A stretch of 64,000 nucleotides of DNA from Schistosoma haematobium (Eukaryota; Platyhelminthes; Trematoda; Strigeidida; Schistosomatidae): contig NC_067196.1 in the NCBI RefSeq assembly GCF_000699445.3, positions 31,082,616-31,146,615 of the forward strand. The letters run 5' to 3'. The translations under genes were made by a program, and so were the position numbers. The notes under the pieces are model-generated. The model was not told where the DNA came from. It saw nothing but the letters and a program-made list of their open reading frames with translations, and searched no databases. This document shows, piece by piece, positions 46,299 through 57,788 of the stretch (the stretch's first letter is position 1; the number at the start of each line of letters is the position of its first letter).

Positions 46299-46890
46299 AA
46301 CTGTAAAATTTTATACAATTTCCAGAAAGAAAGTGACATTATAATTTGAGACTTATATAAAATAGACAATAAATATGTAGAAAAAATATGACGTAAGATT
46401 ATTGAGAATGATTTTGGGCAAGTTTCAAGTACAGACAAACCTGACTAATAAATATTTGTCGTTCCGGTGTGGTTTAATGTAAAATAAATTGAATAACTGT
46501 AATAAACATTTAATGCCAAATAATCAGTGCTGTTGAGCTCAAAATTCAAAAATAAGTAACGTTAATCAAATTAACTTTGACAAAAGTTAGAACATTTAAA
46601 TAACCGAGCATAACGATAATAATTATAGGAATGTGAATATTTTATGTAGTTTATATAACATTTGTTATGCAAAGAACTAGATAATCATTTATGCATTATT
46701 CTTATAAAGGTTTTACTTTCCAATATGTATATTCACTCACACATCTTACAAGTAGAATGACTAGAAAATTTACAAGTGATAGACTATAAAAGTGAGAGAC
46801 TATAACATGAATGTGCTAACGGGTAAATTTATTTGTCTTCAAGGTTTATTATTACTTCCAAATGATATAATTCTGTTTCATTTTCTAATG
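46299..46890. other. AT-rich interval with no supported feature
   Basis: A short block near 46795 (GTGAGAGACTATAAC) also occurs near 19338. Its meaning is unclear. Confidence 0.4.
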
Positions 46891-46892
46891 AA

Positions 46893-47291
46893 TATTGGGT
46901 TGTGGAGATTAATAAGTTTTTGATTGAGATCATGAACCGACTGATGTTAGACCACCACTGTATACCGGAAAGCACTGGACGGCCATTTCGTCCTATTATA
47001 GGACTCCACAGTAGTGCGCATCCACAATCCTGCTCCTACGATTCGAGCTCAAGTAATTGAAGCTCGCGTGCGAACGCTTAACCTCTAGACAACTGAGACG
47101 GCATCAAACAGTGTCAATGTCTAACCTCAATTAATCCACGAAATTGCGCGACCACTTTCTACTGTACTAACGTAAATATCTGTCTCTATCTGACATGGAT
47201 TAGCTCCAGTGGTCACAGTTTCTCACTACAACTCCGAGACTTCCTCCACGAAGCTAGTCACTCGCACTAGTCAATCGGTTGATGATCTCCA
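46893..47291 (-). repeat. Family B copy, full length, old
   Basis: The minus strand has 5' body, tRNA-like head and hammerhead (46972-47018), about 400 bp in all, which confirms the monomer length. Core CTGTGGA has lost the invariant A of CTGA. Stem II (GTCC/GGAC) is still paired. Inactive. Confidence 0.8.
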
Positions 47292-48742
47292 ACATTTTTT
47301 AATGTTTGATTTTAATTTAATTGAAAGAAATATTGGATTTCAATGATATAAATACAATGTACAAGTTTTGATCTAATGAGCAGAAAATGAGCCAATTCAT
47401 TCATCATCATTAACATTTCTGTCTGGTTCATCATTGTCTTCTTTATCAGGTTCACTAGACTTAAATCATATAACACATTTAGTGTAATGTCTGGTGAAAA
47501 ACGTTTAAATGTTAAGTGAAAACATTGAAATATACACAGTAACTATAGGGGATCAGACAATTTACAAGTTGCATGCTTTACAAATAAGATTTATGTTGTG
47601 GATAAATTGAGAACGTGAATCTTAAATACATGAAAATTTGTAATATAATGGTCATGAAAATATACAGGAAGAAAACTTTCAGTTTCTCTATAAATACAAT
47701 TAAGTTGAAATTTTTAAGAATGAAGATGTTCTTCCGTCACACATCGTTATTGTGAATTACCAAGTAATTGACAGCTACTTGTGTTTTAAATCTGACAATT
47801 TTTATGGATAAGAAATGCTTGTACAATTTAACGGGTTTGAAGATGTGATGCTTTTTGATAGATTCCTGCCTTAATTCAAACGTGATTTCCAGTAAGGCGT
47901 GTCTGTGTGTGTGTGCTTCAGTCTTCTACGACAACTGAACATTCATTGATAACTACCTGAAATCATACTACTACTACTGCTACTAAAACATACTATTTTC
48001 AGAAATTTTGTATAAAGCATAAAGCGAATGTCTTCAAAACTCCATATGAATGAGTACATACAAATTGTTTCTTAGACATTCCTAATGAATTTGTATTTCT
48101 GAACATTCATAATGTCATGATGACGTTTCACAATTCATTGACGAATTCATATATTTTATAGCTAACCTTTTCGGACTAACAATTAATAATCATTTTGAAA
48201 CGTAAAATATTTCTAATGGATATACAAGAATTACATCTATGAAACAAACTGTTGACTGACAGACGAATATTAGTACAATCAAAATAAGGACAGGTGATTA
48301 CTTACATAAATAAATTTTGTTAAATATGAACAGCACTAATTACTTCCAAACAAGGAATAGTATCTAAGCAATCGATTGTGTTTTGTCAAAATCCAGGTAA
48401 TTTTAAGTTTCAGCATGTTTATGTTATTTATTTTTGGTGTGATTAGTATGAATTTGATTAAGATTTAGGAGTTTCTTGAGCTCTACCATCAATTTTACCA
48501 ACATAAATAACATACGTTGAATTTTTAGTCACTTCAATACTATCTTATGTTTTATAGATGTAATATCTATGAACTACTGGATGTCGTTGTATTGGCTCAG
48601 AATTCAGTATTTCTAGCAGTGAGTACTCAGAGCTAACATCAAGCAGGTTTTTATAGACTAAGATACATATTTTGTCACATTAAATTTTGTTCGTTTGAAA
48701 AACACTTTAAAATACCCTAGACACTGGCGAATTATTTTTCTG
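47292..48742. other. AT-rich interval with no supported feature
   Basis: A short GT run lies near 47905. Nothing else was recognised. Confidence 0.5.
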
Positions 48743-49188
48743 GTTATCGGAGAAGCTTTGGAGGATGTCAAAACCTTTACATATTTGGGCAGCATCATTG
48801 ATGAACACGGTGGATCTGATGTAGATGTGAAGGAGCGGATCGGCAAAGCAAGAGCAGCATATCTATAATTGAAGAACATCTGGAACTCAAAACAATCGTC
48901 AACCAACACTAAAGACCCCAAATGAGGAGGAAATCAGGAGGGGCGCTGGAAGTGGATAGGACACACCTTGATGAAAGCACTCAACTGTACGCTCACTTGA
49001 AATCCTGTAGGTCAAAAGAATGAAAGAAAGAACAATAAACACATTACGCCGAGAAATGGAGACAGGCATGAGAAGAATGAACAACAATTGGATAGAAGTG
49101 AAAAAGAGGGCCCAGGACAGAGTGGGTTTGAGAATGCTGGTCAGCAGCCTATGCTCCACTGGGACTAACAGACGTATTTAAGTAAGAC
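48743..49188 (+). pseudogene. RTE-like reverse transcriptase C-terminal relic
   Basis: The frame from 48743 reads VIGEALEDVKTFTYLGSIID and continues with KERIGKARAAYL to a stop at 48866-48868. The TYLGSI block is a conserved post-palm motif of non-LTR reverse transcriptases, and the same block occurs in the 39.7-kb element. After an internal deletion near 48910 the sequence resumes with RWKWIGHTL and ends with a conserved 3' segment (GCAGCCTATGCTCCACTGGG) and an AAGTAAG tail. It belongs to a different RTE-like family from the 39.7-kb element. It is 5'-truncated and dead. Confidence 0.82.
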
Positions 49189-49189
49189 A

Positions 49190-50655
49190 CAATAGCGAAC
49201 TGTCGAGATTTAAAAGGTTATTGACATTATTAAAGTAGTGACAATTTTTTTCAGACGTTATATATATACTAATATCAGATACTTTTTAGATTTTATGTAA
49301 ATCTTATACAAAATTAGCAACAGCCAAGATTTATTAAAGTTTGAGAAACTTGTTTTCTATTTGTAAAATAATAAATGACTCCAATTGAATAGAACTTGAA
49401 ATATTCAGAAATAAAAGTAGTTTTTATTGAAATGTCTTAGACACAGAATTCTCATTCAACTATCATGTAATAATAAAATCAATTAGTTAACCTTTAACTC
49501 CTTAAATTGTTTCATTCAATTTCCCTACTTAAATTCTTAACAACAGCTATGAATTGTAATTCTATTGAGACTATAAAATTATCATCGAGCAGCATTGATT
49601 TTTGCTTTATTTCATTTTCATTTTAAATGAATTTGGTTCAAAGAATAAATTATATCTTAAAAATTCAATCCATATAACAAAAATCAAAGCAAAATATGTT
49701 GTACAACATTCAAACATTCTTGTTTCTATCTTTCACATTATTGCGTATATGACACTATGACATTGAATGACTGACTTACTTCTATTTTTAAATAAATGGA
49801 ATTAAAGATGATAATATAAACAACAGAATGGAAAATAGGTACATATTATATATATAAAACTTGTCATACGTAACAACACTTCCCATCGTTCACAAATCAT
49901 GTCAATCTATGTATTACTTATATCGTAATCCACATAATCAGTTAGATCCTCACAAAATAATTCCGTATAAATGTCTATAAATAATTTGAATAATGTTCTA
50001 CTTATATGAAATATATATACTTATAACTGTTAGTTTATAAGTGATTCATCAGATTTCAAGTGTTCATATGACAACAGGATTTACTCTTCTACTCATTAAA
50101 ATTTTGGAATATAGGTTTCAGAACGAAAAAGGCCTTGTTTTTTTTTATGCACTAACGTCACTCAGTTTAAAATCTTGGAGATTGAATTGCCAAGTGATAA
50201 AAATACTGTAAATTGATTAAACAAGGCAAATCTTGGTATTTTATTCGAGATAGGATAAGTCCTGTCATAGCAGTAATAATTGTTGGGAGATATATTTAAA
50301 GCTAAATATTTCTTCATTATTCTAAATATAATAAGTTATAATAAGCGACACTTACTAAACTAATTGTGGAATAGTTAATTGTAATTAATAATGAAACATA
50401 TCAGCATTGGTTGACGGATCGCTTTGGTCAAATGTATATGAATAAAGTTTACTACTCATGCAACAGTTGTATTTCAACACCAGTCTTTCATCTTTTTGAC
50501 TGTGATTACTCTGTTGATTTCTGATCGGAACTGTATTTTCTTGACAGAATGATTAAACAAATACCACTACAATATTTCAAGCAGTGTTCATGGGTGTTTT
50601 CTCTTACAGTTAATAATTCAGAGCTTGACATTTAGTTTTGTATTGGTTGTTTGAC
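49190..50655. other. AT-rich interval with no supported feature
   Basis: Nothing recognised. Confidence 0.5.
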
Positions 50656-50660
50656 TGTTT

Positions 50661-50905
50661 ACATTGATGTTTAAGTCTTCAATTTTTCAGTCCGTTGTTG
50701 TCATATAAGTATCCTGTGCGGATCGCCTTGACATCACCCTAAATCACAAGTATTATAAGTACAGATGGATGGTGGCGTGTGAAACGAACGGTACTGAGTT
50801 CGAGTCCTGTAGTGAACGTTAACACTGAGATGCAGGTACATCTAGATGACAAGTTCGAGCTAAAACAAAACGCGAGTCCCGGATTCCACAGCTTATCAGA
50901 GCTTT
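50661..50905 (+). repeat. Family A composite with inverted tail at its 5' side
   Basis: 50661-50778 is the reverse complement of the tail (ATCCTGTGCGGATCGCCTTG and onwards). From about 50779 a plus-strand body follows with box B-like GAGTTCGAGTCC and a decayed hammerhead (50840-50885; the core reads CTAGATGACA and GAAA has become CAAA). Inactive. Confidence 0.72.
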
Positions 50906-51327
50906 ATAGTTATTATTACTAATGTTCTGTGCAATTTCATTAGCCTTCACTCCCTTTCTGTAAGAAGTGGGCACCATAAGTGAACTGCCTAAGTTAGAGA
51001 ACACAATAGTGAAAGTGATCTATGGAGCTTCAAATTTTATACATCATTTTAGTGGTCTAGTCTGTTTATTACAACTTTAAAATACGTTTACGTACTCATT
51101 TAAAATGCACATATATTTACCATACCCTCGATATCCTTATCCAGTTCTTTTTTTATTTCGATAATTCAAGAATACCAATTTCGTTTCAATTAGATCTAAT
51201 TAAACTATGAACTGTTCCGCATTGAATTGCAACATTTATCTGAAAGCAAGTGCGTCATGTTGTAATGGTTGTTGTCCGAAATCTGATACTGATACATAGT
51301 GTGCTACGCGCTAACCTCCCAACTGAC
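50906..51327. other. AT-rich interval with no supported feature
   Basis: Nothing recognised. Confidence 0.5.
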
Positions 51328-51479
51328 GGCGAGACTCTAATTTATGGACGAGCCAATCAGAAGCGTTTGAGAGATTTCGAGGTCACGGCACCAACTTCAG
51401 TGCTTAATGCTAACGTACGACCGGTCCACAAGGAATTTCGTACAAAACGTGATAACTGAACCACTATAACAAATAAAAC

Positions 51480-51645
51480 GGAGAGACTATAATATGTGGA
51501 CAAATCAATCAGGTATAAGATAAGATTTTGGCGTGAAAGCCTTTCATCCATTTGACTAAATAAATTTCTGGCATTATAGCTGATGTCAGTTCGCGATAAA
51601 AACCCCATATATAATTCCTAACTGAGGCAAATTATGACAATTATG
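51480..51645 (+). mobile_element. Left half of a Merlin-like MITE inside the larger element
   Basis: It shares the end GGAGAGACTATAATATGTGG, then CATCCATTTGACTAAATA and GGCATTATAGCTGATGTCAG with 44552-44710. The right half is missing, so it was truncated or joined by recombination. Confidence 0.7.
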
Positions 51646-51702
51646 GCGAACTGGATAATAAAGTACCAGTAACACTGGCTGCAGCCAGGTACTAAAATAT
51701 AT

Positions 51703-51978
51703 ACGGATGTTCGGAGAGTGTACAGACTCCTACATAGGCTTGGTTATGTGCATCTTGTCGGTGTCCACAAGTGACAATTTGTGCACTCAAGAACCGGAGT
51801 GCAAACAAACAATTTTGAAGCTATGTGGTCGAGGCTGAAAGAGTTCTTGCTAATTTATCATGGCTCCGGAGGCCGACTATTCTGTAACCATATGGATGAT
51901 CTCCTCTACTGCATGCATTACGATTTTAGAACCTCTGAACCTCCTTCTAACCTTGGCAAGTTTTTGAACCAAGTATAA
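51703..51978 (+). pseudogene. Merlin-type (IS1016/ISXO2-like) transposase, C-terminal fragment
   Basis: The frame reads VYRLLHRLGYVHLVGVHK, a TGA at 51772-51774, then QFVHSRTGVQTNNFEAMWSRLKEFL and ends at 51976-51978. The TNNFEAMWSRLK block holds the third acidic residue (E of FEAMW) of the DDE domain, as in Merlin and IS1016-type transposases. The first two catalytic aspartates lie in the missing N-terminal part. Only about 90 codons of the protein remain, so it is inactive. Confidence 0.75.
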
Positions 51979-52112
51979 GAAGTGTATCCACTTTATTTCC
52001 TTGGTTTTGTATAAAATATTTTTACTCTATACTGACTGTTTGCTGATTGGCTAATATTTCTCAAGGTCAGTGAAGATTCGTTCAAAGGTCGTCCATAAAT
52101 TAGAGTCTCGCC

Positions 52113-52477
52113 CTCATTCACATATATACCACTGTGATTCTTGGGAAATTCATCCATTCCAATGAAATGCACTTATCCTTTAGGTCACTTCGGATCGCCA
52201 TCGATTGACCTCGTTGAGCTACCTCTGATTAGCTTTTCATATCACTTTCTTTGCTTACATTTCATTCTATCAGACTGATGACGACCTATTGATTACAAAT
52301 ATAAATTTCGCACTTCAACAGTTTATCATCCCTACTAATGATGCTTCAAACATTGCAGATTCACATTTTCTTCAACACAAAAGTATCAATAGTTGATTAA
52401 GTACAAATATAATAAAATACGAAGTTAAGCATCATTCCAAAAACATTTATCATTAGTTTATTATTCAATGTAGGAAT
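52113..52477. other. Interval with no supported feature
   Basis: Moderate complexity near 52180-52300, not matched to any family here. Confidence 0.4.
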
Positions 52478-52489
52478 CATAAAGCATTA

Positions 52490-52547
52490 CTTACTTACTT
52501 AATTACTTACGCCTGTTACTCCCAACAGAGCATAGGCCGCCGACTAG
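52490..52547 (-). mobile_element. 58-bp RTE-like 3'-end insertion with perfect target duplication
   Basis: On the minus strand it reads GCGGCCTATGCTCTGTTGGG and ends in an AAGTAATTAAGTAAGTAAG tail. This is the same 3' end as the relic at 48743-49188. It is flanked by CATAAAGCATTA on both sides (52478-52489 and 52548-52559), a perfect 12-bp duplication. Confidence 0.88.
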
Positions 52548-52559
52548 CATAAAGCATTA

Positions 52560-53262
52560 TACTAACACATTAAGCCAACAGTATTTTTCAGTATTTTTGT
52601 CAAATCTAACATCTATGTAATTAAAATGTCTAATTTAATTAATTTTGTAATCCAATCATATGATTGTAAAATTAAATAAATAAATAAAAAAAGTGTTTAT
52701 TCAATTTAGGTAGGCAAATGTCTGTTTAAAAAATATTTAAAACAAAAAATTGGACCATTGTGTACATTTATTTAATTTTATAAAAATTCTTTCAAATGTA
52801 AACAGTAAAATTAAAAAAAAAATCAGACAAATTGATTCATTGTGACAAGTTGGTTTTCTTTTTCTTTTTCTTTTTTTTTACCTTTAGTAACTAAGTCATA
52901 GTTTGAATAAATCAGAAAATAATGAACATTTATGACAGTTTATCGATTTTATCAAAATTAATGATGTCATTCATTATGTCATTTATCAAAGTGAAAACAA
53001 TGAATTGAGATATATAATTTTAAAAAGATGATTGTGATAGAAATTATAGGTATAGACAATAAATACAAAATAATATATATGGTTTGTTTAGTAAAAAAAT
53101 AATAATAAAAGGACTCTATAAATGACTATTTATTGCAATAGGTTAAATGAATATTTCAAAAGTATTTATCATCAAAAATGATGATGTAACTCTTATGAAA
53201 TAGTTAATACTCATGTTACATTATGTTCAACGATAAATATATTAATTAATATTTATGTATTA
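52560..53262. other. AT-rich interval with a T/C-rich run
   Basis: A (TTTTTC)n-like run lies at 52853-52880. Nothing else. Confidence 0.5.
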
Positions 53263-53265
53263 TTC

Positions 53266-53605
53266 TCAGAATGGGGTTTGGTGGAGATTTTAGTAATTGA
53301 ATAGTTGAATTCATGAGTAAAACCGTGGACTAGAGGAGTTTCACCAGGTCTGTTGTGAGATAGGAACTCACTGATGACAATCGTGGATAGTGGCGCAATT
53401 TTTTGGACTAGTTGAAGTTAGATATTAACACCATTGGATGCTGGCTCATTGAACTAGTGGTTAAGCATTCGCGCTCCAGACTGATAAGTTCTGGGTTCAA
53501 ATCTCGCCATACCAGATCGTGGATGCGCACTGGTGAGGAGTCCCACATTAGGATGAAACGGCCGTCTAGTGCTTTTAGGTTTTTCATGTTGGTCTAACTA
53601 ATTAA
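53266..53605 (+). repeat. Family B composite: inverted tail, then plus-strand monomer
   Basis: 53266-53325 is the reverse complement of the family B tail (CAGAATGGGGTTTGGTGGAG). From about 53326 a plus-strand monomer lacking its first ~60 bp follows, with tRNA-like head (box B-like GGGTTCAAATC) and hammerhead (53527-53572). The core reads GTGAGGA (C3 changed to G), so it is inactive. Stem III ACGGCCGT is kept. Confidence 0.78.
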
Positions 53606-53707
53606 ACTGTTATCTTGAAATCTTCGACATTTTTTCTAGTCTAAATTTAAAAATTATCATGAAAAAGATAGAGTTAAGACAATCTTTTGTTAAATTAATT
53701 AATATGC

Positions 53708-53865
53708 TTGTTGTTATATCCAAATGAGTAGAAAATTATGTTTCTGACGTTTCGTGACTTGACGTAAGCTATTTCTCCACAGTCATTTATTCACTCTAAA
53801 GAAGTAGCTTAAATCAAATCACAAAATCCTAGAAACACAATTTTATACTCATTGGAATACAACAA
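53708..53865. repeat. Family G foldback element
   Basis: This 158-bp imperfect palindrome with ends TTGTTGTTATATCCAAATGA and TCATTGGAATACAACAA shares GACGTTTCGTGACTTGACGT and neighbouring sequence with 45137-45301. Confidence 0.7.
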
Positions 53866-55630
53866 AGTACATGTTTATCATTAATTTTCTACCAAACACC
53901 TAATTAATTTAAAACCATCAAGTCCAATCTTAGCATTGATACCTACAAACTAGTTTTGTTATATTGTTTTCAGTTTAATTCTTGACCGGCAATTTAAGTT
54001 GAAGAGATCAAAGTGTATAGGCGAAGACTATCTATTATCAGTATTTATGTTAGATGAAAAGTTAAAGTTAATTACTTCCATCATCAGTTATATACAATCT
54101 ATCACTAGAAATTCAAACACTGAATTTCTGAACTTTCAAGTGTAAATGGGATATAGTCTAAGAATTCACATGATCATAAGCACCTTTTCTATAGAATCAA
54201 TTTTACCAAACCATTCTAGATTATTGAACATTAAAAACAGGATTACAAAACTTGCTTCTTTTTTTTAAAAATTTAAAATGTCCCATCATATTTAAACACT
54301 AATATATGAATGAAGTGTATTCTTTTCAATAAATTTCTAACAGCTTCCATAATTGATAATTCAAAAAGTGGCCAGGTTTAAAGCAAAGCACATCGTTTAA
54401 AGTTATAGCATATAGATTTACAATTGTTAAATAAAATAAAATGGCTGATGTTGGGATGACCCATGTGGAATGTTAAATTGAATCTGTATATAACTTAAAA
54501 ATGAAATTCATGATCAACATAAATATAGATCAGATAGGATGAGAGAAATTATAGTGCAATTACAAATTCGATCAAATTTTTATTGGAAGACTACATTATG
54601 TATATAAAGTTATATGAAATTAGTAAGGAATAATAAAGTGGGGTGAGTTCCACCTAGAGTAATCATGTACTCAAGTGACTAACAGTGATGTTAAACCAAT
54701 ATGTTAATAAACATAACAAAAACAAATATGTTTGAATGAAAAAGGTTGTAAATAGATTATTCGAATTAGATCATTCGATAGTTATGATTACTCATTATTA
54801 ATTGGCCGCTAGCTTGGCCAAGAGAAGAGAAGCTATTGAAGATATTTCTTTTATACATATAACTCCAGTTTTTTTAATCCGAATGATTACTACTTCTGCC
54901 ATTTGAAGGACTTTATATCTGACAGATGTTGGCAAAAATTTACTGACTCGACAAACAATTGAGAAATATTGGCTTATATTGGCACTATGACCAATTTGCT
55001 CTAAATGGGCAACATATATCAAGCTGTTTACTTTCTTCACTAGACCTTTACTTATCTACACTGGGAGGTGTTCGCGAGCATTTAAATGTAAATTCATGGA
55101 AACGTACAATTTGTTGTTGAAAATTATGTAATTTATATATGACAATTATAATCTGCTGATGAACTTGCTAAGAGTGACGTTGAACATTTTATTTGATCTT
55201 TAGTGGTTTAATTATAGATTTTTAATTAAAATTATGATGACTGATAAACACTAATGAAGGCTGAAGATTGTTAAAATGTATACAAACTTATTATCTATTG
55301 TAATATGTTTATCTAGTTCATTATAACGAAAACAACTATAGTACGATGACATTTTGTAGACTAGTTCTTAATTTGTTCTATGATAGCTCAATGTTGTTTA
55401 CATTGTTTATTTTTGTTTTACTCGTTTGTTACTTTGATAGGATAAAGAATAGTTTTGATATATTTCATTATTGCTTGAAAATGTGATCTTTACTTCAAAT
55501 TAGTACGGTTTATCGCTTTGAAAATCATTTTTTTCATGTATTGCTATGGCGATTCATATTTTTCAAAAACGTTTTTATTGAGAAAAGGAAAATGTTGATA
55601 TTTTATATCTAAAGTTATGAATACTCTTAT
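53866..55630. other. AT-rich interval, one coding-like frame inside
   Basis: Only the frame at 54798-55040 stands out (listed separately). Confidence 0.45.
54798..55040 (-). CDS. Unidentified 80-codon frame, possibly a gag or exon relic
   Basis: The translation (MKKVNSLIYV ... LLLAKLAAN) has a less A/T-driven residue mix than other frames here and contains an amphipathic helical stretch with HLEQIGHSANISQYF and KFLPTSVRYKVLQ. The pattern faintly recalls Gag-like proteins of BEL/Pao retrotransposons, but no diagnostic motif such as a zinc knuckle follows. It could equally be a host exon or chance. No splice sites or neighbours support it. Confidence 0.2.
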   Translation of the reverse strand: MKKVNSLIYVAHLEQIGHSANISQYFSIVCRVSKFLPTSVRYKVLQMAEVVIIRIKKTGVICIKEISSIASLLLAKLAAN

Positions 55631-55632
55631 AG

Positions 55633-55912
55633 TGTAGTGTGTGCTACTTATATTGACATAGGTAGTTTATGATGTTAGTCGTGAACAGAAGGTCTGACAA
55701 CAGAGAGACAAGAGGATCGAACAGGAAAGAATGGAAACAGGATGCAATTTGTATGAAAATGCAAGAACAATGAAGTATGTGTCATTTTGAGACAACTGGT
55801 GGACATTTTGTAAATTAGGCATTTACTTTATGATTGTTAGATTTTATTAACAAGTCCTGTAATGTCGTGTTAAATACATTTGATTGTCCCCACCCGTGTT
55901 CTGTTCATCACA
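55633..55912 (-). mobile_element. Solo LTR (family D), diverged minus-strand copy
   Basis: On the minus strand it starts TGTGATGAACAGAACACGGG and ends GTAGCACACACTACA, aligning along its length to the other family D LTRs. The flanks ATAG and AAAG agree at three of four bases, so a target duplication is possible. Confidence 0.6.
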
Positions 55913-57603
55913 AAAGTATTATTAGGTAATTAAGTGCATCAATTTGAATCCAACTTCAGAGAATAGAAACTAATCCTATTTTGACTTCGGAATTAAATAC
56001 ATTATTTACATAAACATATTTCTGTGTATGCTCGTTTCAAAGTGGAATTCATCATGAATCTATAGTTTAATTATTTCAGCACCAATGTAACTTAGAAATA
56101 TCGTGGAAATATTACTGTTACCAGAGATTCGTTGGCAAAATAATTGGTTTTTGCAGTTTATTTAATAGGTCCTTTGTAAAAGTCACATTGATATGTGACT
56201 GCATGTTAAAAAATGAACAAAAAACACCCTATGTTCGGTTATAATGTTCTGTGAGTTTTTATAAGTTAAGGTGATGTAACATTTATTACAATTTATGGGT
56301 AGGATAACTATAATAAATGAGAAAACAGTATTCAGAATAAAACTCCAAATATAGTGTATTGATTCTCCGAATACACCACAAATAATAATAAATCTCTTTG
56401 GGTAACCAAAATATACAAATTGATAATCTATAAACTATACATTTTTCGGTAATATGTTAAGTGAATGGAGGAATTCAACAGAAAATTTTCATGCACCTTA
56501 ACTTCCACATTCAATTTGTGTCTTTCATGTTGAATAAATGGATGGACCTAAAGCGATATCATTTGCTATCTCAGTCAGTCAGCTACAAGGAGTGTCTCTA
56601 AACACTTACCTAACCACAATGTTTATACCATGCAAACTAAATGTTTGTCATTAACTCGAGCTAATCATCATTTTGTAGTAGAACGATGAATTATAGAAAA
56701 TTTATTTTTAATATAGTGATAAGATATAAGTCGCTAGCCAATGTATTTGTACTCAATTCATTTTCAAAAAAATATAGGAAATTAGTCCATTGCGTAGCTA
56801 TTCAAGTATAAGTTAATTAGCTAATGGAAATTACTATGCAATTTCATGTTTTTCAAACCATCTTGATAAAAATACATTTGGATGACTGAGTAAAATGTTC
56901 ATAAAAATCATCAATTCTGTTGTGTGTTTTTTGTATGATGTACAAATTGCATGTACATGAATAACTACGTTTAGTTGAACAATAAAAGCATTTTGTGATA
57001 AACAATCAGCTAAGAGTATATTGTCAATTGCTACTAAACGTTTTAGTGAAACATTTCCCTGGTTATATACTATCCTCTTTCTAAATATTTGTATTGCAAT
57101 GTACATCTACTTGTATTATTCTGATGATGAAGGCTGATAGATTTTCTGATTAAAAATACAACATTTTTGAACGATTTTTTATCCTTTTTTCCACGTAATG
57201 CAACAGGCAAAACATGTATTCTGATAGGATGACTCTTCGTAAATTGACTGATAAGTATTATCTTAAAAGGTTTTTTTCGGCAAATTCACTGTAGATCTAT
57301 CAGGTAGTCAGCAATTTATTAACCCTAATAATTAAAACAAATAGTGTAATAAGAGTATGACCTTAAATAAAATTCGTGCTCTGACAACTGTAATAGCGAT
57401 ATCATAATCAAGATTGTGAATTGACTGAAGCTCTAATTAACAAAAGAAATGATAATTGGTGTTTTCAAAATCTACAGTGAATATGATGAGACAACGTTCT
57501 TTTAACTTTTCTATATCATGTTTGATTGATCATGCATTAAGAAGTACAGTTTACTTCTACTCACTTCATTTTCAAATAGTTGGACATTAATGACAATGAA
57601 TGT
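55913..57603. other. AT-rich interval with no supported feature
   Basis: The open frame at 56834-57106 (90 codons, minus) has no recognisable domain. Confidence 0.5.
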
Positions 57604-57648
57604 AAAGCGACATTATTTAGATGGTAATTGGAGGTAGTCAACAGGAAA

Positions 57649-57691
57649 CCCTGGACCCGGGTTTCGTGCTACTTGGCACTCGTCAGCAAGG
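57649..57691 (-). ncRNA. Hammerhead ribozyme, type I, family C (core intact)
   Basis: On the minus strand stem I is CCTTG/CAGGG, the core CTGACGA, stem II GTGC-CAAGTA-GCAC, then GAAA, palindromic stem III ACCCGGGT, and cleavage at GTC^C between plus positions 57654 and 57653. All invariant core bases are present. Confidence 0.85.
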
Positions 57692-57717
57692 TGTACCTGT
57701 AATCATGAGGGAACTGG

Positions 57718-57788
57718 TGCTCCCTGGCGGATTCGATCTTGTGTCACCCAACTTCACAGTCAGAGACGTTACCACCACCATCTAAACC
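57718..57788 (-). promoter_or_regulatory. tRNA-like head of the family C element
   Basis: On the minus strand GGTTTAGATGGTGGTGGTAA (box A-like) is followed by AGATCGAATCC (box B-like) at tRNA-like spacing. Weaker than in family B. It is missing from the 4.0-kb copy. Confidence 0.55.

Larger units (their letters stand above)
51328..52112 (+). mobile_element. Merlin-like DNA transposon, internally rearranged
   Basis: The ends are a perfect 24-bp inverted repeat starting GGCGAGACTCTAATTTATGG (51328-51351 and 52089-52112). The right half encodes the end of a Merlin-type transposase. At 51480 a second, different left end (GGAGAGACTATAATATGTGG), like the MITE at 44552, begins inside. The unit is therefore a chimera or a nested insertion. 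No clear 8-9 bp flanking duplication remains. Confidence 0.82.
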
